From NCBI RefSeq assembly GCF_904849725.1, contig NC_058519.1:25403267-25467266 (forward strand): a DNA stretch of 64,000 nucleotides. Reading direction: 5' to 3'. Positions 13,370 through 24,999 of the stretch are shown here, piece by piece. The first letter of the stretch is position 1. Every line of letters begins with the position of its first letter. A model generated the notes under the pieces. That model was given only the letters and a program-made list of their open reading frames with translations, did not search any database and was not told where the DNA came from. The translations under genes and the position numbers were made by a program. The stretch comes from Hordeum vulgare subsp. vulgare. Taxonomy: Eukaryota > Streptophyta > Magnoliopsida > Poales > Poaceae.

Positions 13370-16300
13370 ATTGATAGTAGCAAACTTTGCAGACTGAGTC
13401 TGTAAAACCGAGGATTGTCCTCGTTGCTGCGCAGAAGGCTTATGTCCTTAATGCACCACTCGGTGTGCTGCACCTCGAGCGTCGTCTGTGGATGCTATGA
13501 ACATCCGACATACACGTTTCTGATGACTACACGATAGTTCAGTGCAAAATACTTAATGGCTTAGAAGCAAGGCGCCGAAAACGTTGTAAAACGTCACGGA
13601 ACATAAGTGATGTTCTAAAGAGATGAAATTGTTATTTCATGCTTGTGCCCTTGTTAAGAGGTACGAGACCTCCAACAAGATTCTTTGTCCACAAAGTAAA
13701 GGAGAAAAGCTCAATCGTTGAGCGTGTGCTCAGATTGTCTGAGTACGACAATCACTTGAATCAAGTGGGAGTTAATCTTCCAGATGAGATAGTGATAGTT
13801 CTCCAAAGTCACTGCCACCAAGCTGTGAGAGCTTCGTGATGAACTATAACATATCAAGGATAGATACAATGATCCTTGAGCGATTCGCGATGTTTTGACA
13901 CTGCGAAAGTAGAAATCAAGAAGGAGCGTCAATAGTGGATGGTTTGTAAAACCACTAAGTTTCAAGAAAGGCAAGGGCTAGAAGGGATACTTCGCGAAAT
14001 CGCAAAACAGTTGCTGCACTAATGAAGAGACCCAAGATTAAACCCAAACCCGAGACTAAGTGCTTCTGTAATGAGGGGAACAGTCACTGAGGCGGAGCAA
14101 CTCTAGATACTTGGTAGATAAGAAGGCTGGCAAAAGTCGAAAGAAGTGTATTTGATATACATGATGTTGATGTGTACTTTACTGGTACTCCTAGTAGCAT
14201 GAGGGTATTGGATACCGGTTCGGTTGCTAAGTAATTAGTAACACGAAATGAAAGCTACGGCATAAACGGAGACTAGCTAAAGGCGAGGTGACGATACGTG
14301 TTGGAAGTGTTTCCAAGGTTGATATGATCAAACGCCGCACGCTCCCTCTACCATCGGGATTGGTGTTAAACCTAAATAATTGTTATTTGGTGCTTGCGTT
14401 AAGCATGAACATGATTGGATCGTGTTTATTGCAATACGATTATTCATTTATAGAGAATAATGGTTACTCTATTTCCTTGAATATTCACCTTCAATGGTTT
14501 ATTGAATCTCGATCGTAGTGTTACACATGTTCATGATATTGGTGCCAAAAGATACGAGTTAATGATGATGGTACCACTTACTTGTGGCACTGCCGCTTGA
14601 GTCATGTTAGTATAAATTGCATGAAGAGGCTCCATGCTAATGGATCTTTGTACTCACCTGATTTCGAATCACTAGTGACATGCAAATCATACCACATGAG
14701 CAAGGCCTTGTTTTCATTGAGATGAAATAAGAAAGTAACTTGTTGGAAGTGATACATTTTGATGTATGCAGTCCAATTGGTGATGAGGCACGCAGTGGAT
14801 ATCATTATGTTCTTACTTCACTGACGATTTGAGTAGATACAGGAGTATTTACTTAATGAATCACAAGTCTGTAATATTGAAAAGTTCAAATCCATTTCAG
14901 AGTGAAGTTCGTCGTAACAAGAGGATGAACTGTCTACGATATGATCATAGAAATGAATATCTGAGTTACGAGTTTTTGGTACACAGTTAAGACAATGTGG
15001 AAATTGTTTCGCAGTTCATGCCACCTGGAACATCATAGTGTGATGATGTGTCTGAACGTCATAGCCACGCACTATTTGGTATGGTGCATACTATGATGTC
15101 TCTTATCGAATTACCACTATCGTTTATGGGTTATGCATTAGAGACAACCGCACTCACTTTAAATAGGGCACCGCGTATTTCCGTTAAGATGACACAGTAT
15201 AGACTGAGGTTTAGAGAAATCTAAACTGTCGTTTCTTGAAAGTTTGGGGCTTCGACACTTATGTGAAAAAGTTTCAGTCTGATAAGCTCGAACCCAAAGC
15301 GGATAAATGCATCTTCATAGGATATCCAAAACAGTTGGGTACATCTCCTATCTCAGATCCGAAAGCAAAGTGTTTGTTTCTAGAAACGGATCCTTTCTCG
15401 AGGAAAGGTTTCTCTCGAAAGAATTGAGTGGGAGGGTAGTAGAACTTGATGAGGTTATTGAACCAGTGTGTAGCAGGGCGCAGGAAGTAGTTCCTGTGGC
15501 GCCTACACCAATTGAAGTGGAAGCTGATGATGGTGTTCATTGAGCTTCGAATCAAGTTACTACAAACCTCGTAGGTCGATAAGGTCGCGTACTGCTGCAG
15601 AGTAGTACGGTAACCCTGTCTTGGAGGTCATGTTGTTGAGCAACAGTGAACCTACGAGTTATGGAGAAAGCGATGGTGGGCCTAGATTCTGACAAATGGC
15701 TGGAAGCCATGAAATCCGAGAGAGGATCCATGGATGAAAACAAAGTGTAGACTTTGAAAGAACTACTTGATAGTCATAGGACTATTGAGTAAAGATGGAT
15801 CTTTAAAGGAAGACAGACGATGATGGTGATAAGTCACTATTAAGAAAAGCTCAACTTGTCGCAAAGATGTTTTCGACAAGATCAAACAGTTGACTATGAT
15901 GAGACTTTCTCACTCATAGCGATGCTAAAGGTCTGTTAGAATTATGTTAGTTGTTGATGCATTATTTATGAAATATTGCACATAGGATGTCAAAAACATT
16001 GTTTTCTCAACGGTTTATTTGAGCAAACATTTTACGTGATACAACTAGAAGGTTTTGTCGATCCTAAAGATACTAGCAAGTATGCAAGCTCCAGTGATCC
16101 TTCAATGGACTGGTGCAAGCATCTCGGAGTTGGAATATACACTTTGATGAGATGATCAAAGATTTTGGGTTTGTACAAGGTTTACGAGAAACTTGTGTTT
16201 CCAAAGAAGTGAGTGGGAGCACTATAGAATTTCTGATAAGTATATGTGGTTGACATATTGTTGATCAGAAGTAATGTAGAATTTCTGTGAAGCATAAAAG

Positions 16301-16990
16301 GTTGTTTGAAAGGAGTTTTTCGAAGGAGTACCTGGATTGAGCTACTTGAACGTTGATCATCAAAGATCTATGGAGATAGATCGAAAGTGCTTAATAGAAG
16401 TTTCAACAAGATGCATGCCTTGACAAGTTTTTGAAAGAGTTCAAAATAGATCAGCAAAGAAGGAGTTCTTGGTTACGTTGTGAGGTATGAATTTGAGTAA
16501 GACTCAAAACCCGACCACGGCAGAATAAAGAGAATAGACGAAGGTCGTCTTCTATGCCTTAGCCGTAGAATCTAAAGTATGCCATGCTGTGTACCGCACC
16601 TGAAGTGTGCCTTGACTCAAAGTATGTTGAGAGGTACAGAGAGTGATCCATGATTGAATCACTAGCAGCGGTTGAAATTTATCCTTAGTAACTAATGGAC
16701 TAAGGAATTTTTCTCGATTATGGAGGTGGTTAAAGAGTTTGTCGTAAAGGGTTACGTCAATGCAAGCTTTGACACTAATCCGGATAACTATGAGTAGTGA
16801 AACGGATTCGTATAGTAGAGTAGATATTTGGAGCATTTACGAATAGCACGTAGTAGCAGCATCTATAAGATGACATAAAGATTTGTAAAGAACACACGAA
16901 TCTGAAAGTTTCAGAACCGTTGACTAAAACCTCTCTCACGAGCAAGACGTGATCAGACCCCATAACTATATGGGTGTTGGATTCGTTGGA
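13370..16990 (+). pseudogene. E3 gag-pol remnant, multiply broken
   Basis: This is co-linear with the E1 remnant, with the same order of gag, protease, integrase, RT and RNase H scraps. It shares diagnostic defects with E1: the TAG after the gag EIKKE(H/R)Q segment (near 13933), the stops inside the zinc-knuckle region (near 14085), and the stop-rich integrase and RT segments. It also has private changes, such as a one-base deletion near 13806 and one extra base near 13890. It encodes nothing usable. Confidence 0.85.
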
Positions 16991-17040
16991 ATCACATGGT
17001 GATGTGAACTAGATTATTGACTCTAGTGCAAGTGGGAGAC

Positions 17041-18854
17041 TGTTGGAAATATGCCCTAGAGGCAATAATAAATTAGTTATTATTATATTTCTTAGTTCAT
17101 GATAATCGTTTATTATCCATGCTATAATTGTATTGATTGGAAACACAATACTTGTGTGGATACATAGACAAAACACTGTCCCTAGTAAGCCTCTAGTTGA
17201 CTAGCTCGTTGATCAAAGATGGCCAAGGTTTCCTGGCCATAGGCAAGTGTTGTTACTTGATAACGGGATCACATCATTAGAAGAATCATGTGATGGACTA
17301 GACCCAAACTAATAGACGTAGCATGTTGATCGTGTCATTTTGTTGCTACTGTTTTCTGCGTGTCAAGTATTTATTCCTATGACCATGAGATCATGTAACT
17401 CACTGACATCGGAGGAATGCTTTGTGTGTATCAAACGTCGCAACGTAACTGGGTGACTATAAAGATGCTCTACAGGTATCTCCGAAGGTGTTAGTTGAGT
17501 TAGTATGGATCAAGACTGGGATTTTTCACTCCGTGTGACGGAGAGGTATCTTGGGGCCCACTCGGTAATACAAACATCACACACAAGCCTTGCAAGCAAT
17601 GTAACTTAATGTAAGTTGCGGGATCTTGTATTACGGAACGAGTAAAGAGACTTGCCGGTAAACGAGATTGAAATAGGTATGCGGATACTAACGATCGAAT
17701 CTCGGGCAAGTAACATACCGAAGGACAAAGGGAATGACATACGGGATTATACGAATCCTTGGCACTGAGGTTCAAACGATAAGATCTTCGTAGAATATGT
17801 AGGATCCAATATGGGCATCCAGGTCCCGCTATTGGATATTGACCGAGGAGTCTCTCGGGTCATGTCTACATAGTTCTCGAACCCGCAGGGTCTGCACACT
17901 TAAGGTTCGACGTTGTTTTATGCGTATTTGAGTTATATGGTTGGTTACCGAATGTTGTTCGGAGTCCCGGATGAGATCACGGACGTCACGAGGGTTTCCG
18001 GAATAGTCCGGAAACGAAGATTGATATATAGGATGACCTCATTTGATTACCGGAAGGTTTTCGGAGTTACCGGGAATGACGAATGGGTTCCGGGAGTTCA
18101 CCGGAGGGGGGCAACCCACTCCGGGGAAGCCCATAGGCATTTGGGGGGGTCACACCAGCCCTTAGTGGGCTGGTGGGACAGCCCACCAATCCCCTATGCG
18201 CCAAGAGAGAAAAAAATCAAAGGAAAGAAAAAAAAAGGAAGAAGTGGGAAGGGGGAAGGACTCCCTCCCACCAAACCAAGTAGGACTCGGTTTGGGGGGG
18301 GGGGGGAGAGTCCTCCCCCCTGGCTCGGCCGACCCCTTGGGGATCCCTTGGACCCCAAGGCAAGGTCCCCCTCCCTCCTCCTATATATATGGGGCTTTTA
18401 GGGCAGATTTGAGACGACTTTCTCACGGCTGCCCGACCACATACCTCCATAGTTTTTCCTCTAGATCGCGTTTCTGCGGAGCTCGGGCGGAGCCCTGCTG
18501 AGACAAGATCATCACCAACCTCCGGAGCGCCGTCACGCTGCCGGAGAACTCTTCTACCTCTCCGTCTCTCTTGCTGGATCAAGAAGGCCGAGATCATCGT
18601 CGAGCTGTACGTGTGCTGAACGCGGAGGTGCCGTCCGTTCGGTACTAGATCGTGGGACTGACCGCGGGATTGTTCGCGGGGCGGATCGAGGGACGTGAGG
18701 ACGTTCCACTACATCAACCGCGTTCTCTAACGCTTCTGTTGTGCGATCTACAAGGGTACGTAGATCACTCATCCCCTCTCGTAGATGGACATCACCATGA
18801 TAGGTCTTCGTGCGCGTAGGAAAATTTTTGTTTCCCATGCGACGTTCCCCAACA
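17041..18854 (+). repeat. E3 3' LTR (LTR D), 1814 bp
   Basis: The LTR runs from TGTTGGAAATATGCC to CCCCAACA, and GCCTC follows. The TATA-rich motif is at 18381-18390. Between about 18060 and 18370 its sequence differs completely from LTRs A/B but resembles the solo LTR at 39458, although the flanking LTR portions are all alike. It includes a G homopolymer near 18295-18306. Confidence 0.93.
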
Positions 18855-19693
18855 GCCTCATAGGTCTTTCACAAAGCACATACCTTGACAAGATATTGAA
18901 GAAGTTCAATATGGAAAACTCAAAGAAAGGGTTCTTGCCAGTTTTGCAAGGTATGAGATTGAGTAAGACTCAATCGCCGACCACGACAGCAGATAGAGAG
19001 AAGATGAGTTATGTCCCCTACGCTTCAGCCGTAGGCTCTCTTATGTATGCCATGTTGTGTACCAGACCTGATATAAACCTTGCAATAAGTTTGGTAGGGA
19101 GGTACCAAAGTGATCCCGGTATGGAACACTGGACAACGGTCAAGAATATCCTTAAGTACCTGAAAAGGACTAAGGAAATGTTTCTCGTTTATGGAGGTGA
19201 CGAAGAGCTCGTCGTAAAGGGTTACGCCGACGCTAGCTTCGACACAGATCCGGATGACTCTAAGTCACAGACCGGATATGTATATGTTTTGAATGGTGGG
19301 GTAGTGAGCTGGTGCAGCAGCAAGCAAGAAGTCGTGACATCATCTACATGTGAAGCGGAGTACATAGCTGCTTCAGAAGCGGCTCATGAAGGAATTTGGA
19401 TGAAGGAGCTCATCACCGACCTTGGAGTGGTTCCAAGCGCGTCGGGTCCAATGACACTCTTCTGTGATAACACTGGGGCCATTGTCATAGCCAAGGAGCC
19501 CAGGGTTCACCGGAAGACGAAGCACATCAAACGCCGCTACAACTCCATCCAGGACCATGTCCAGAGTGGAGTAATAGATATTTGTAAAGTACACACGGAT
19601 CTGAATATTGCAGACCCGTTGACTAAACCTCTTCCACGAGTAAAACATGATCAACACCATAATGTTATGGGTGTTCGATACATCACAATGTAA
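18855..19693 (+). pseudogene. E2 gag-pol, 3' part (RT C-terminus and RNase H)
   Basis: This continues the E2 reverse transcriptase after the E3 insertion, starting within the duplicated GCCTC. Motifs read in one open frame are ADREKMSYVPYASAVGSLMY, RPDINLAI, the RNase H motifs GYADASFDTD and TSSTCEAEYIA, LFCDNTGAIVIAKEP, and the C-terminal IADPLTKPLP. It ends with a TAA-type stop in TGTAACTAG just before the polypurine tract. This stretch is open from the insertion point to its stop, in contrast to the E1 and E3 copies. Confidence 0.9.
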
Positions 19694-19725
19694 CTAGATT
19701 ATTGACTCTAGTGCAAGTGGGAGAC

Positions 19726-21512
19726 TGTTGGAAATATGCCCTAGAGGCAATAATAAAATGGTTATTATCATATTTCCTTGTTCATGATAATAGTCTATTG
19801 TTCATGCTATAATTGTATTAGCAGGAAACAGTAATACATGTGTGAATAAATAGATCACAATGTGTCCCTAGCAAGCCTCTAGTTGGCTAGCTCGTTAGTC
19901 AATAGATGATCATGGTTTTCTGATCATGGGCATTAGATGTCATTGATAACGGGATCACATCATTGGGAGAATGATGTGATGGACAAGACCCAATCCTAAG
20001 CATAGCACTAGATCGTATTGTTCATATGCTAAAGCTTTTCTAATATCAAGTGTCTTTTCCTTCGACCGTGAGATTGTGCAACTCCCAGATACCGTAGGAG
20101 TGCTTTGGGTGTATCAAACGTCACAACGTAACTAGGTGACTATAAAGGTGCACTACGGGTATCTCTGAAAGTGTCTGTTGGGTTGGTACAAATCGAGATC
20201 GGGATTTGTCACTCCGTGTGACGGAGAGGTATCTCTGGGCCCACTCGGTAGAACATCATCATGAGCTCAATGTGACTAAGGAGTTAGTCACACGATGACG
20301 TGCTACAGAACGAGTAAAGAGACTTACCGGTAACGAGATTGAACAAGGTATGGGTATACCGACGATCGAATCTCGGGCAAGTTCTATACCGACAGGCAAA
20401 GGGAATCGTATACGGGATTGATTGAATCCTTGACATCGTGGTTCATCCGATGAGATCATCGTGGAGCAAGTGGGAGCCACCATGGGTATCCAGACCCCGC
20501 TGATGGTTATTGGCCGGAGAGGTGTCTCGGTCATGTCTGCCTGTCTCCCGAACCCGTAGGGTCTACACACTTAAGGTTCGATGATGCTAGGGTTATAGGG
20601 AATTGTTATACGAGGTTACCGAAAGTTGTTCGGAGTCCCGGATGAGATCCCGGACGTCACGAGGAGCTCCGGAATGGTCCGTAGGTAAAGATTGATATAT
20701 AGGACGGATGGTTTCGGACACCGGAAGTGTTTCGGGCATCACCGGTAACGTACCGGGACCACCGGGGCCACCGGAGGTGGCCCCGGGGGTCCACCGAAGG
20801 GGGGCAACGACCCCGGGAGGTAAGATGGGCCAAGTGGGGGAGGTAACCAGCCCCTAGGTGGGCTGGTGCGCCTCCCCACTCAGCCCAATGCGCAGGGGAG
20901 AGGGAAGGGGGGGGGGGGGGGGGGAAACCCTAAGCCAGGTGGGCCTAAGGCCCACCAGGGGTGCGCACCACCCCTCCTCCCTGCCCTGGCCGCCGCCCCC
21001 TCTCCCATCTGGGGCTGCCGCACCCCTTGGGGGTGGGAACCCTAAGGGTTGCGCCCCCTCCCCCTCCCCCTATATATTGTTGAGGTTTCGGGGCTGTTTT
21101 GCACACGGTTTCCTTTCTCTCTCTCAGCGCAGCCCTGCCCTTTTTCCTCCTCCTCTCTGCCGGTGCTTGGCGAAGCCCTGTCGGGAGACCTCGTCTTTCC
21201 ATCAACACCACGCCGTCATGCTGTTGGAGTTCTTCCCCAACCTCTCCCTCCTCCTTGCTGGATCAAGGTGCGGGAGACGTCACCGGGCTGCACGTGTGTT
21301 GAACGCGGAGGTGCCGTAGTTCGGCACAAGATCAGAATCACACCGCGATCGGAATCGTTGTGAGTACGACTCCATCAACCGCGTTATAGCAACGCTTCCG
21401 CTTAGCGATCTTCAAAGGTATGAAGATGCTCTTACCCCTCTGTCGTTGCTGGTCTCTTCATAGAAAGATCTGAATATGCGTAGGAAAATTTTGAATTTAT
21501 GTTACGTTTCCC
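19726..21512 (+). repeat. E2 3' LTR (LTR E), 3' end altered or truncated
   Basis: It begins TGTTGGAAATATGCCC after the polypurine tract. The TATA-rich motif is at 21071-21076. The expected terminal ACGTTCCCCAACA is not present: the sequence reads GTTACGTTTCCC and then unrelated bases, so the last few bases have been lost or changed. About 80 bp later the GC-rich 5' region of the next gene begins. There is a run of about 20 G near 20907-20924. No target duplication can be tested here because the left end is outside the window. Confidence 0.85.
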
Positions 21513-22816
21513 GAGAGATTAATCGTTGAACAACTAAATTATGTATGTTTTCGTCGCAACACACGAGCAATTAGATAGTTAGTGCAAAAATGCCACTATA
21601 CAGTTGACCTCAAACAGGACGCTTCGACCCGACTCGCTGCGCTAGGATTGTCTCGACCCACCGCCGCCACCCCGCCCAGCGCCGCCGCGGGCAGTTCCTC
21701 CGTCCCCTCCTCCCTCCATGAGAAGCACCGGCTAGCCGCCTCCCGCTCCCCCGCCAGCTGCTCCGCCTGCGCCTGCCCCCGCTCTGCTCCGCCGCCAGTC
21801 CCCGGCGCCGTCAGGTGGACACAGTTCCAGGTTGACGTTGAGCCGAGCGCGGCGTTCTTCTCAATCCTGTACGTGTTACAGTTCAATTCGTTGTCAAAAC
21901 TGCATCATACCCCACACATGGTCCGCATGTATGATTTGTTAATTTGGCTATATTGCCACATATCGTGATGAACATAGATACAACCCAACCCTTTTGCGCA
22001 TACAGTGAGAGATGAGAAGGCTGTCCTACTCTGTCTGTTTCCTGACTAGAGTCGTTCAGTAAGAAATATGTATTTTTCTCTAGCATGTTGTGCTGCTACC
22101 AGTTTTGTTATGTGTACCTAATTATTCAATTTCCGAGTGCCATTTTGCTATTATGTTGTAGAGACGAGGACATCGTATCATGTGACATGCTTTTTCAGCG
22201 GACGGGGACGTCATAACGCACACGCCAGATATACATCATTTACCATGTCTATGTACCCATCAGGATGCTTCTCCATACCATATAGCCAGGTGTGTTTGAA
22301 TTAGTTCACTCTTCTCTCTTATGTAAATGCTTCTTTGTCTACTCTATTCTGAGCCACATATATGCCTAAGCTTTGTTATGGTCATTGCAACATTGATAAT
22401 TGCTAACTTCTTTATGATCCCTTGTTAACATTGATAATTGTATCTAATTCTCTTAGATATTTAATTATTTCATTTATCGGCCAGCTTATATACTTCTGCA
22501 ACATTTCCTTGGTAGGATATACTAATTCACCCTGCAGTTAGAGGATTGATAGTAGGAACTGCCACTAAACGTTTAAATAGGAGAATATGAACTGCAGCCT
22601 GGGGTAATTATGAGACACAAAGTCTCCTATTTTTGTGTGTTTAGTGTTTGCATTTTGTTGTTTCTATCACATAATTTGGATCATCCTTGAAATTAAAACC
22701 CTCGAAGATTTTGTGGGTGTCTTGTCATTGTATGGTACATGTATTTCTATTAAGTAATTTTGTGTAATAATGAAAACCAATTGACATTGTTTTGCAGTTT
22801 TAACACGGATCCCAAC
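21513..22816 (+). other. Upstream and 5' untranslated region of the PDRG1-like gene
   Basis: A GC-rich stretch (about 21640-21835) looks like a plant 5' UTR exon. Possible donors are GTGGAC at 21813 and GTACGTG near 21870, and a clear acceptor TTTTGCAG lies at 22797, 19 bases before the coding ATG. The rest is AT-rich intron-like DNA. Short open stretches here lack any recognisable protein and are read as untranslated. Confidence 0.5.
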
Positions 22817-23909
22817 ATGAAGCAGCTTCAAGGGATCCTGATTGACATAGAAACAGACGCGGAGCAACTTCTTCTGGCAAGACATCAGGTCTGTCGGTGC
22901 TACTGGCTTTTTCTATTCATGCTAGAAGTCTCAGTATTGATTTGTTTTGATCTGTTCCGTGTATGATCAGCTAGTGGAGAACGATAGGATGAGGAATGCT
23001 AATAGGGAGGCCCTCACAGCCCTCAGGAAAAGAGCTAAGACAACTAAGACCAGTGTCCCATATCCATTTGAGATCGTAATGAAAGAGATGGAAGGAACTT
23101 CTACCAAACAGCTAGTAAAGGAGATATGCTCAACTTGTGGGAATCACGACCCCAAAGAACATACCTGGCTAATGTTTCCAGGCTCGGATATTTTTGCTCG
23201 TGTTCCATTTCACGTAGCGCACACTGTTCTAGATAAAGGTATTTACCTTCTTGGGTTTTTGATCCATGCAATCTGATTTATTTCAATTTACTATCTAGTA
23301 GGTTTGATATAAGTTTGTACCAACGACTCTGCCATCGATTTCAATATTCAGGTGGTTCATGCTTTCAAATTTATTCACATGTGTTGTTAATCTGCTATGA
23401 GGTTTAAATTAGTTATTGTATTTTGTTGTTTTACTTGTATTCACCAAAAATCATGTTGGGCTCAAGTATGTGGTCTTTCGATACCGTTGACATGTGAAGT
23501 GGTGCTTGGAGTCCCTGTCTGTTCTAAGGTTGCATTTTATCTGCAACCTCTTCTGAATGCAAAATGCCAACATGGTATGTTGCAAAAGCTTGTTTAGCCG
23601 AATGCATCTGTTTATGTTCGCAAATGATGTCTCTGATGCTCATAAGTCTTGATTATCATTGTTTTTGCTACATAATTTGGGGAAATTTCAAGAATATCTT
23701 GTTGAAGGACCGTTAGCTCGTTGAGATTGCGCTGATGGTTGCGATTTCCAAATGATGCAGATCAAGAGCGTCTAGACTACAACACCAAGAAGCTGCAAAG
23801 CTTTGTCAAGGAGAAATCGTTTGCGATCTCCGAGAAAGGCGCCCTTGCGGACAAGATCAGCCCAGGCATCGTGAGATCCTTCGTCAGCCTTGCAGACAAA
23901 CCTAAGTAG
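22817..23909 (+). CDS. PDRG1-like protein (p53 and DNA damage-regulated protein 1 family, prefoldin-beta-like)
   Basis: Three coding exons, 22817-22888, 22971-23238 and 23761-23909, have GT-AG introns and give 162 residues. The start is the first ATG after the acceptor at 22797. The N-terminal helix (residues 1-50) contains LVENDRMRNANREALTALRK, which matches the RNxNREALRAL signature of PDRG1/prefoldin-beta proteins. The C-terminal part has a WLMFPGSDIFARVP strand region (90-103) and then DKDQERLDYNTKKLQ, the second prefoldin-type helix. The family associates with the R2TP/prefoldin-like chaperone complex; the role here is inferred from that. A plant-specific segment (residues 50-85) carries a CSTCG pair. 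The gene sits ~80 bp downstream of the E2 LTR and appears intact. Confidence 0.75.
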
Positions 23910-24680
23910 TAGGCACACGCCGCAAGGGGCAGATGAGTCATGTCCGCCGGTCCTGGTCCTCGACAGCTCGAACATCTCCTGAAATGAAGCTTCTGCTGGG
24001 TTCAGCAATTGTTTTATTAACGGCCCCGCGCTTTACCTGCGTCTCGGTTTGGTTTTGCCATGCTGTGAGATTAGGGTGTTGCTAGGAACGAGAGAAGTGT
24101 AGTCGATCGACATTTAACCCTTGTTATCTATCATCACCAGGTGTGCTGTGTTGGCAAACCTGAGTCCTGAACCTGAACCTATTCTTGTAGCATGTTATCT
24201 TCATTCATATGAAGTTGTAACAGTATTACGACGGGAAAGAGCCAAGACAACTAAAACCTGAGTCCTTTTTCTCATGGATGACTTGTTTATCTTTGGAGTA
24301 CAAACATGATGATCTATTTTGCCTTAAGTGAGGGCCTTTATCTCTCGTCCATAAGTGAGGGCATGTTTAAGTAGTAAGTACAGTAAATCTGAAATTCAAA
24401 TGATGGTTTATTTTGCGCAGGTGGACATGAAGGACAAGGTGACAAAGATGGGGAGGCACTAACAACAATGTGGCTGGACAGGCGTATGTATCTAAGCAAT
24501 GTGGTTGCCAAATAGCCATTGTTGCAAAGGGCATGAGACATGTTGGCTTTTTACGTTGTTGCAACAGGCAAGGCAAAGGTGTGATGGGAGAACCCGGCAC
24601 ATCACTTTTCTCTTGAACAGGAACATGTGTGCTATATCTCTGGTAGCCAAGCCATGACCCGCTGCTCTCTGAAAGTAAGT
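23910..24680 (+). other. 3' UTR and intergenic DNA after the PDRG1-like gene
   Basis: No further coding signal on either strand. The first ~250 bases probably hold the 3' UTR. Nothing else was recognised. Confidence 0.4.
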
Positions 24681-24997
24681 GCTTCCTTTTTCTTTTTTAC
24701 TTACATATAAGATTATAAAGGTTTGTCTGAAGGCAAACTTCGACCAAATATATATTACCTCTACAATATTAAAGCTATATAATACGAAAGTTAATTCCAT
24801 GATGCATCTAACAATATCTGTATGGCATTATGGATGCTGACGTTTTTTCCTATAAACATGGTCAAACTTTTATGAAGATTTTTTTTTTAAATGAAAGCAA
24901 AAGATTTGTCTCATCGATTAGTTAAGCCGAAGAGAGGATGAATGAAGTTTGACTTTGGACAAATCTTGTATGCGAAGTAAAAAAGAAACGGAGGGGG
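24681..24997. mobile_element. Stowaway-like MITE, ~317 bp
   Basis: The left end (CTTTTTCTTTTTTACTTACATA, then AAGGTTTGTCTGAAGGCAAACTT) is the inverted complement of the right end (AAGTTTGACTTTGGACAAATC, then GAAGTAAAAAAGAAACGGAGGGGG). The right end is followed by TA at 24998-24999. The terminal inverted repeats are about 55 bp and diverged, so this is an old copy. Confidence 0.7.
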
Positions 24998-24999
24998 TA

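Larger units (their letters stand above)
11454..18854 (+). mobile_element. E3: degenerate copia element nested in E2 reverse transcriptase
   Basis: The layout is 5' LTR (11454-12055), primer-binding site, broken gag-pol, polypurine tract (ends 17040) and 3' LTR (17041-18854), with perfect GCCTC duplications on both sides. The internal region (12056-17040) aligns along its whole length with the E1 internal region (1521-6487), including shared stop codons. The 5' LTR has lost about 1.2 kb internally. Counting the surviving ~600 bases of the 5' LTR against the 3' LTR I see roughly ten differences, so E3 is older than E1 or has recombined. Confidence 0.93.
8298..21512 (+). mobile_element. E2: older Ty1/copia element split by E1 and E3
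   Basis: The visible parts are gag-pol (8302-11453 and 18855-19693), a polypurine tract (AAGTGGGAGAC ending at 19725) and a 3' LTR (19726 to about 21512). The 5' LTR and leader are expected left of the window, beyond E1. Removing E3 together with one copy of GCCTC rejoins the reverse-transcriptase frame exactly at 11453/18860. The E2 LTR is a distinct Angela-like subtype (AATAATAAAATGGTTATTATC after the TGTTGGAAATATGCCC start), clearly diverged from the LTRs of E1 and E3. The gag-pol is far better preserved than in E1 or E3 but has at least one frameshift and two stops. Confidence 0.88.

Noticed and set aside
20858..21363. GC-rich open frames near the end of LTR E
   Set aside because: Part of the LTR and driven by composition and homopolymer G runs.
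21582..21968. Upstream ATG frame as the start of the PDRG1-like protein
   Set aside because: It does not splice in phase to the PDRG1-like exons with a visible donor, and its Ser/Ala/Pro-rich content looks like a GC-rich leader.
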